From NCBI GenBank assembly GCA_039881045.1, contig JAYWVB010000050.1:62001-126000 (forward strand): 64,000 nucleotides of DNA, in the 5' to 3' direction. Of the stretch, positions 55,898 through 64,000 are shown piece after piece. The first letter of the stretch is position 1. Each line of letters opens with the position of its first letter. The stretch is from Chaetomium olivaceum (Eukaryota; Ascomycota; Sordariomycetes; Sordariales; Chaetomiaceae). A model generated the notes under the pieces. It was not told the DNA's origin, did not search any database, and saw nothing but the letters and a program-made list of their open reading frames with translations. The position numbers and the translations under genes were made by a program.

Positions 55898-57706
55898 ATG
55901 AAGAGCTCCACCAGCTTCACCTCTGGGGAGTCCAAACATCGCTCGAAGAACAATTGTATCGTGTGTGGGAAAGATACAGACGCAACCAGGCTTCGGTGCC
56001 CTTGTGGAGAGGGAGTTCTCTGCAGCCATACATGCGAAACGCATCCCAGAGCTGTTCCACTGGGCCAATGCAAGTTCATGAATTTCAATCCTCTCAAGAA
56101 TCGCCCGAGCAGCAACCATCGCCGCATCATCATCTTCGCATCGGAGCCGCCTTATCTCCATCTTGTCTGGGCTGAAGTCAAGGATAGCACACTCTCATAA
56201 TCGATCACCCCATCTTCGATGCTTTCTACGGAGGATCCAGGACGGGATCGTTCTGGCTCGACCTTGCCGTCATCAATCCCGCTGTGGACACGGAGCTCTT
56301 CCGCAAGATTGGACACGGGATTGCCATAGGTGGGTTACCACAATGCTGCCCGAGTCCCACTGCCGCTTTGGCTAACCAAGTATCGGTGCGTAGGTTTCTC
56401 CGCGTCCATGATGGACAGTAGTACCGTGGTCGAAACCCGATGGCGGAATATGGGGGTGAAAGACGTCTCGGGGCCCGGGTATGGCGCACTGTGGCCTGGG
56501 CCCGTTATCTTCTTCTGCTACGGTTACGAATTAAACGACTATGTCAAAGTCAGCCCAACCCAGTCAGATGATGTCGAACATGGTGCCGAGGCGAACATGA
56601 CCAGCCTGCAGATCTGGAAAGAGCTAGACAGAATGCGTTAGAAGCGCGTGTCCCGCAAACCAACTTCCGTCGCGAAAGACGACCTACAAGGCAAGGGGCC
56701 AGCAGCTAGCAAGAGCGCAACTCCGGGCCCTGAGATGGTTTGGAAATGGAAGGTCAAGGAGCACGGCACGTCCATGAGGATCCTGGACTTGACACACAAA
56801 GATCTCAACACGGTTCTCGACTACCTGGCCTACTCACAGCTCAATCCTGTCCCCTTCCCCCCCAGAGTCTGGAATCTGGTAACCATCCCAGCGATCCACG
56901 TCCAGGACCTCAACCACCCCGGCTACGCTCTCAAGGACCTCTGGAAACAATACAGCCCCGAAGCACAACGCGCCTTCGACAGCCAATCCAACCAAGGGAT
57001 GATGGCCCAGACCACCAAGGGCGAGCGCATTTCCATCCGCAACACCATGCTCCCCTGCCTCGCCGTTGACATGCAGCCCATGCTCGCGGCCTTTGCCGTC
57101 GGCCTGCCGTGGATGGTGCACTACTCGATGGACATCAACCCGCCCTTCCGGGACCAGATCCCGCGCGCCTCGTCCTGGCCCATCATGGACCTGCTGTGGA
57201 CCGTCGCCCTCGGCAACGACGAGCCCTCCGTCGTCGCCCTGCACTTGCCGAGCGCCTCGTGCGACTCGGCCGTCATCGTGCACGCCAAGCGCGGGCACGT
57301 CTACTGCCACCACGTGCGCGCCCTGTACAAGTATCTCAAGCACACCGACCCGCGCGAGTGGACGCGCAGGGGACCGAAGGGGTTTGAGAGCTATTGGGCG
57401 GTGTATGCCAAGGTGGAGATAAACCGTCGGGTTCCCGAAGATGTGCCGCATGTGTATCCGGCCTCAAAGACTCGGCCCAGCATGGCGCTCGACGAGGATG
57501 ATGAGGTTGAGACGGTTCTGGCGCATTTGACGTTGGAGGGGCTCGGGAAGAAGGACCTGGAGCGGAAGGAGGAGATTGCCAAGATCAGGCAGGATATTCT
57601 CGATGCTGTTTATTCGTACCGCACGGCGCCCGGGGAGGAGTTTCGTGGGTACGCATTGATAGGTCATGGGTGCCTTTTAGATATCAAGATAAAGCAGCAT
57701 GGTTAG
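55898..57706 (+). pseudogene. MYND-type zinc-finger protein, frameshift and in-frame stop
   Basis: Starts MKSSTSFTSGESKHRSKNN; the MYND-like finger is CIVCGKDTDATRLRCPCGEG with LCSHTC and a final C. NRPSSNHRRIIIFAS is the usual segment after the finger in this fungal family. The frame breaks at a CTCTC run (about 56191-56196), where two bases fewer would join DSTL to IIDHPIFDAFYGG. Intron 56330-56393 (GTGGGT...GCGTAG, branch GCTAACC) joins HGIAI to GFSASMMDSS. A TAG at 56639-56641 then stops the frame, but the same frame stays open to 57706 (MRILDLTHKDLNTVLDYLAY, DLNHPGYALKDLWKQY). A CAG-to-TAG change would explain this. An alternative is a separate gene starting in 56648-57706, but no ATG opens it before about 56733. 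Confidence 0.65.
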
Positions 57707-60700
57707 GAAGTATCACTCTATGCTGGGGGCAAAATCAGCAATAACACTTTCTCGCGAAGGCGCCAGCGAAAGGATTACAAGTGCCAATATTATGCCATGA
57801 ACCGAGGAATACTGCTTGCCGTCGTGTCTGCTCTAGTACTAGACCTTCCTCCAGAACCCGGCACCCTCTGGCCAGAACAAAAATCGAACTCAAAAAGAAG
57901 ACAAGTCCATGTAAACCTAAAAGGAGTAAAACGAAAAAAAGGAAAATATGGAGGGAAAGGGCAGTTGGAAAGAGGGAACAGAGTAGAGAAATGTAGAGGA
58001 AAAGAGTCTCTCCAGACTTGGGGGTAACTTTTGTTTCGTTTTTACAACTTGAGCTTCTATACTTGAAGTCCGGGTTTTGTTGCCAATGCGGCGCCCGGGC
58101 AAAGCTCGCCCGCAGTGGTATATTTTTGGCGAGCGAAGTCACGTTGAACTTGGTGGAGAAAAGTGTGGACATATTTGACACCGAGACGACGCGTTATCCA
58201 CTTCAAGAGATCGGCACATCAGCCAGTTCCTCACAATGGAAGGGTGGATCTGGATCTTAACCGGGAATAAGGGGTTTCAAATGTCCAGTACGCAGGTTGT
58301 TCAGTTGAGGGATGTACAGTACATGATGGCTTCCTTCTTCTCTCACAAGTTGGAAACATCAGCTGCCAAACGACAATATGGAATCCCATATCCCGGTAAA
58401 GATGAAGATATCCAAAATTTGGATAACTTTCGGATGTGCTACGAAAGTCGGATTTCCGCGCCCTCGAACGCCATCATGAGGGTCTAGCGGATTTGAGATA
58501 GATCAGCAACAACTTGAACCCCTTTTCGAGTCCATGTCAACAAACCTGTGGACCTGCGCCGGCTGAACCCCTGAACCCCTACCATGAATAGCGCCGCTTA
58601 TTAATAGCCTGCCGTGGTTTCGTCACATCCCGAGCGGGCACGTGCGAAGGAGACGCAACCCCGCATTATTCTCGGGGCTTGACCCCTTGCGTTGCGACTC
58701 GCAGGGAGAGAGGCAAGGGGAAAACAAGCCCAAGCGCCCCAACCTCGACACAAGTCCCCTCCACCCCGCCAGGGTGCCAGCGCCTAGCAAGGCAACCCGT
58801 GACGTGACAGCCGAGAGGCGGCCAGCGAGGGGTAAAAGGCATGCCACGGCCGAGGAACTGCCTCTTTGAGCAGGACGGACGGATGCACAGTAGGGTGCGG
58901 CGGTTTGATACGCAAAAGGCCAGGGACGAGGCAGGGGACTTAATTTATCCCACTATCGATGCTGATGCTTATCGGGCTAGATGCAGTGCGCCATGGAACG
59001 TTTCAAGACACAGACAGAGAGAGGGTGGGGCTCGGCGGTGGTTGGTGACGACAGGGAAACCCAACTTACCGTGTACTGTGTACGAAGCACATACCACCTA
59101 AAGGTTATGTGGGTATACAACCACAGACGAAGCTATGGAACCTTCGGTCTACCCATACGGGATGCCCTCGGCGCCGAAGAGCTGTCAACTCGAAACCCCA
59201 GAGGCCGGAACTGATAAGACCTCGATTCCTATAGTTGCCGAGTTATCGCGAGGGCGGCACTTGACTGGTCGGACCGGCGCCCGAGATCGTAAACATGACG
59301 GCTCGTCTCGGGCTGGCGCATGCGGGGTCTTCCGAGTCCCTCTCTCTTTCTCTCTCACTCTCTCCCTGAGGGCAGCATCGAGGTGGATGCGGCATGCCGG
59401 CCGTCTTAGCAAAACGGTTGTTATTAATGTGGCAGGCAGGTGGCGAGGCGCAACTGGTCAGGAGACCGACCACGACAATCCTCATGCGAAACTTGTTCCT
59501 GGCCGGACACCGGATCCCGTCCTGTCGGTTTCTTGGCTGTCAGCTTGCAACCACCCTTCACTCAGTAACTCAAAAAGGGCTGGCCGAAATCCGACCGCTG
59601 GTTTCGGTGAGACATGGTCAGTCAGGTCCACAAAGTGCTGGTTCCGACAGATGGCCCCAGTTCATCTGGCCACGTCGTCGATATAAATTCGGTGTCGTTT
59701 GCACGCCCACAACATCGTTAGACCACAGGCTGAGCATGCATCTGACGGGACCCGTGTGGCTGTCACCTGGCCGCGACACCGCCTCGCCCATGCAGGTCGC
59801 GCAAAACAGACATTTTCATATTTCGTACCGTCCGTCAGGTCAGGAACCCCAGCCTTCCTTTCTTCTCTCTTTCTTGTGCGCCGTGAAATTCCACCCCGGT
59901 AATCTGTCGGTTCAGGTTTCCAGGTTGTTTCTCCTCTCGGTACATGCCGAGGGCAAGCCCTGGGATACCCCTTCCTCCCCAAACTCTGAGCAGCCACGAA
60001 GCGCAGCCAGCAACAGAGACCGAGACCTTTCAGGCTGTTGAATGGAACGCCGTTTCCAAGCGAAGCCCCGCTGTTGCTTTCGGGGGCGTGTGGGCCTCCA
60101 CTGAGCCCCCATGATGACGCAATGTGTTGGCGGTGTCAGGAACCCCACCACCACCATCGCACAAAACATTGTCACCGCTGATCAGCGCAAAGTGATGATG
60201 ATGCCGCCCGACATCTCCCTTGACTGTGCCAGTGTTTTGATACAACCTCCAAGGGAAGACCAAACGACAACACACACTCGTCGAGATAACCTACCCTCCC
60301 GTGTATCAAGTTACGCCTTCGACCGACACACCCAACCCGGGATGCATTCCAGACGTGCACAACCAACGGCTCCATGTTTGGAATTGTGGCACTCGACTCG
60401 GTGTTTCGTCCGTTTATCGCTGGGGGAGTATTGAACCGCCCGGGGCGCAACGCCACTTCTGGACGGATTTGCCCTTTGCGTTCTGTGGGCTTACTCGGGC
60501 GTTTTGCCCCCACTAGGAAGGGCGACTTTCAGGTACCCGGGCAGGTGCAGCTGCATTCAGAAGCCAGGTACCCGAAGGCGGCAGCTGCGCGATGGACTGG
60601 TAGCGCAGGACAAAAGCATAAAAGCCCGGAGCGGAACAGAACACCGACACCTCCATCCAGCTGGGAGCGGCTCCCGGGCATGCAGGATGATCCGACTAGG

Positions 60701-62737
60701 TTGTTGTTTCGATCTGAGTCAGACGCTTAGGTCGGTACTATACAATATTGTGTAGGTTGTCAGTGTTTGTCGGATGGTGCAACACTTTCCCGCACCCTCA
60801 TGTACTGGTGCTGCACCGTCATCCTCGTTGAGCGGCGTGGGCCACGCCGTTGTGCCTGCCATGTCCCTGCCGTCTGATTCTTGACTGCGTGAGGCCATGA
60901 GGGGTTGGGTTGGCGATTAATCATTTGCAGCGTCATCAAGCGAAGCTTATCGAAGGGTTAAACAATTGCTTGCAGCCGGCCGTCATTGCTGCTGGAAGGT
61001 TCGGCTGCTGCCCCGGCCGTTGACTGACTCGGGATGGCTGGGCAGGTTCCAGGCTTGCTGCTGTCTGGGAGCAGCCTTCATGGATACAGGGCTTTGACGA
61101 GGGCGGGGAAAAACCCAACCTCCAGTGGCGCTAAACCCGATGCGGCGCGCTTTCTGCCCCTCCTTCCTGGTCTCAGCCCGTCTTTTTCAAAGCTCTTTCT
61201 CTCCCAGTGGAAGCTGCCGGGCACTTGCCAACAGGCGCTTGTTAATCTGTACAGATCTGTAAGGGAGGTCCATCCATGGCCCGGATACCTGCCCCGAAAG
61301 AGTCGGTCGTCGGGCAAAACTCCCGGAGGGAAGGCAAGTATTCTTCCATGTCCCAGCGCAGGAGGAGCCGGACGCTGTGCCCGTTTTAGTGGGTATTGCC
61401 CTGCCAAGAGCATTCATGGATCTCTCAACGTCAAGATGCTGAAATCAGAAAGCTCGTTCCTCCCCACACACGGCCACCCACCTTCATCCGTTCTCGGTGG
61501 ACCTCCACTGCTTTCGGATCCTGCACAGACACACTTCTCTCACGCTTTTCCCTTTGCACAGGCCAACGGAGGTTTCCTCCGTCGTCGATTTATAGACTGT
61601 AGTTTGTGTACCTGCTGACGCTAGGCACTTACCTAATTTCATGGTCGAGACCGCATTCGATTTGAGTCAAACTTGCAAGGCATCCTCAGCTACGATATCC
61701 ATGCCAGTGGGCTGCAACAGCCTCCCCAGGGATAACCTACTGGAGATCCATCGACGGTGGTTGGTCCTGCAGGTCAGCAATCCGCCCGCAAGGGCGTGCC
61801 AAAAGCAAGCTCACGAGCCAACTACAGGCCCTCATGCGGGACCGAGATCTGGTCCAGGACGCACACTCACACACTGCATACGGCAAAGCCGCACTGAATC
61901 GCAAATCCAGCAAATCCAGGACCAGCTGGTTGGCCACTAGCACAGGCCGGGTCCAGGCGGACGGGATCAGACGCTTTTCCTCGCCGTCTCTCGAAGCCGT
62001 CGCATCGCATCCCCTGCTTTGCATGCGCACCTTGCCACACGCCCCCCCCTTGCCGCCCGCAAACCAGAGAAAGGCACCCGCTTTCCCTCGCAACCTCGTA
62101 ACCTCACAACCAACCTCTGACTTTCTTCCTCCTGGGACCTGCTTTCCCTCAACACTTGGCATACACTACACTACACACACACAGTTTACACACACAGTAA
62201 CTTCTCACTCCGGCAATCCGCGGGGAATGTTGTTTGCTGTTGATCGCCTTCGCTTCAACTTCAGCCTGTGCCTGTCCTGCTCCGAAATCCCCACTACGAA
62301 CCTTACGAACCTGACGAACCCGGAACACCTGGAAGCTCTGGCTCCATCCGGCTGAGCCATCTTTTTTTCATCACGACCCGGGCCCAACCACGCAACCCAC
62401 CACGCAACAAACACTTTTTTCGAGGGCCGCTCCCGCAGTTCTCACCAACCACGCCCACCCAGCCATCCATCTCGGCTACAACTTTTTTGCGAATGAGCCG
62501 TCCCGGCGCCTGGATCCTCTCTCCCTTCCCCCTCTCTTGATCCCGCCCGCCTCTCCGCCGACTTGGCCCTTATTCCCACCAACTTTTCGCAATCATTCCC
62601 AAACACCTCCCCCGCACTTACCCCTGTAGTGGGCTTGGTCGTCTCAGCCTCGCCAGGCTGCCCATCCCATATTTACTCCCCTCTTAACCCTGGTTCAACA
62701 CCCCCACGGCTCCTCCTGGCAACGCACAACTTCGACC
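57707..62737. other. 5 kb without recognised gene, long leader of the C2H2 regulator
   Basis: Only short frames, none with a domain or exon chain; the longest (61034-61618, plus) shows no familiar motif. From about 61950 the plus strand becomes C/T-rich with CACA runs near 62165-62200, typical of a long fungal 5' untranslated leader. Large gene-free upstream regions are common for developmental regulators. Confidence 0.5.
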
Positions 62738-64000
62738 ATGACTACCGCTTTCCGTCCAGTCAATAACCCGCTGCCGGCGGGTGAAGGCGGCCGGAAATCA
62801 CCTCACCATCGCCGATGACGCCACGACCAACTACGGCCCCGACGCCACAAAGTTCGAAGCCTCTTGACGAGGCCACGACGCCAACTCGCGCGAGCTTCGG
62901 CGCCGGCACGCTGGCATCCCAGAAACCCCTCCCGACGTCACCGTTTCCCGAGTCGGTACAAGTACCCGAGTCTGCCCCAACGCCTCCCAAAAGGGAACAC
63001 TCGCAACATTCGAGGACGTCGAAGGATTCGGACGATGTGGATATGGATGACTCGGATGGCGAGGGGCATGCTGGCGATGACGGAGCTGGTTCTGATGACG
63101 AGAGCGTCAATGGAGATGGAACAAAATCCAAGAAGAAGAAGTCGCAGCGATTTTATTGCACCGATTATCCACCTTGCAACCTCAGCTTCACCAGAAGCGA
63201 GCACTTGGCCCGCCATATCAGGTGAGACCCCACGCTTAGCATGTCACCCGAAACCTGTCACTGACCATGGCCCGTGTTCCAGGAAACACACCGGCGAGCG
63301 CCCATTCCAATGTCATTGTTCCCGACGCTTCTCGCGTCTCGACAACTTGAGACAGCACGCCCAGACCGTACACGTGAACGAAGATATTCCGATCGATTCC
63401 CTCGCCGCTACCGGGACCCGATTCCAAAGGCAGATTAGGACAGATAGAGTGCGGCCCTCTGGCAGGGCTCGAGCTTCAACGGCGGGCAGTGTTGGGCCCG
63501 CCGGTCGTGGGCATTCCAAGTCGCTGTCCACATCGAGCATCACAAGCGTGAGCTCGATAGCCTCCGGTTACAGCGTGAGCGACACCCGCCGCCGGCCTCC
63601 GCCGCTTGTCATGGCAGACCCCCGATCCCGGATGTCGCTCGAGTCGTATCGTGGCCCCGATGGCCAGTATTACAGACCACCCTCCCCAGGTGATTTCAGC
63701 ACACCCACTTCCTCTACTTTCTCGACTGGGCAGAATAGCCCTCGGTGGGGGTCCGTCATGTCACCTGGTACCCCTCACTCCCGATCGCACAGCATGTACG
63801 CTGGGTCGAGAACCCCGGGCCGCCGGCTGAGTGTCCCCTCTAGCAACAACCCGTTCCAGTCGCCCCATGGCCCGGGCGTCAGGGTTCCGGGTTTTGGCCA
63901 TTCAGCCCTCAACTCGTCCAACGCAGGCGTGCTCTCGCCATCACAAAACACTCTGTTGGCATCGCCAACCTCATCCACGTCAACTTGGTCAAGGAGGGAC
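62738..64000 (+). CDS. C2H2 zinc-finger transcription factor, 3'-partial
   Basis: ATG at 62738 begins MTTAFRPVNNPLPAGEGG. This frame stops after about 27 codons, whereas SPSPMTPRPTTAPTPQSSKP and everything after are in another frame that could start at ATG 62815. One more A in the AAA run near 62796 would join them. A Ser/Pro-rich and acidic region (DSDDVDMDDSDGEG) precedes the fingers. Finger 1 is FYCTDYPPCNLSFTRSEHLA then RHIR, split by intron 63222-63282 (GTGAGA...TTCCAG). Finger 2 is KHTGERPFQCHCSRRFSRLD then NLRQHAQTVH, with the standard HTGERPF linker. A long Ser-rich tail follows to the window end. The pair resembles stress/carbon-response (Msn2-like) fingers; it acts in the nucleus. 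Which ATG is used is unsettled. Confidence 0.85.

Noticed and set aside
56648..57706. Separate gene starting at GTG 56648
   Set aside because: Same frame as the exon before the TAG, no ATG nearby, and the sequence reads as a continuation of the MYND-family protein.
61034..61618. 194-codon frame upstream of the C2H2 gene
   Set aside because: Low-complexity composition, no motif, no splice chain; treated as chance frame in a GC-rich leader region.

Overview
The window is nuclear DNA of a filamentous ascomycete, most likely a sordariomycete; a Chaetomiaceae-like origin is a guess from gene content. Support for this: short GT-AG introns of about 45-90 nt with CTAAC/CTGAC-type branch sites, a Zn2Cys6 regulator with a fungal transcription-factor domain, fungal-type CBM1, F-box/LRR, STAND-like and AAA (long N-terminal region) proteins, and Tad1-like, Helitron and tRNA-SINE repeats.

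Left part (1-27350) is ordinary gene space: the 3' part of an allantoate-permease-type MFS transporter, a five-exon Zn2Cys6 regulator, a NUDIX/eIF2B-like fusion enzyme (minus), a small secreted cupin-like protein, a LITAF-like zinc-ribbon protein, an ASCH-domain protein (minus), a large AAA ATPase (minus), a degenerate STAND-type protein, an F-box-like protein with an acidic tail, a secreted GH16 glycosidase with C-terminal CBM1, and an epoxide hydrolase. Several of these need single-base homopolymer corrections to read through.

Centre (27733-46726) is about 19 kb of head-to-tail Helitron copies. The middle copy B (about 9.5 kb) holds a damaged Rep-helicase gene on the minus strand (coiled coil, DUF6570-like region, HUH/Y2 Rep domain, PIF1 helicase). 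It also holds a divergently transcribed, spliced 433-aa accessory gene on the plus strand. Copies A and C (about 4.8 and 4.7 kb) share both termini but lack the middle; C keeps a 793-aa PIF1 reading frame. Each copy ends on the plus strand in an 8-bp-stem hairpin 10 nt before CTTG, and the next copy starts immediately after a shared T.

Right part (46727-64000) holds an intact F-box-like gene, a small Myb-like/chromodomain protein, two copies of a tRNA-derived SINE, a possible solo LTR, one intact and one broken F-box/LRR-like gene, a decayed Tad1-like LINE piece, a broken MYND zinc-finger gene, about 5 kb without a recognisable gene, and the 5' part of a C2H2 regulator that runs off the window. 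The host genes show no operon or obvious biosynthetic cluster. The most unusual content is the Helitron array and its conserved accessory gene.
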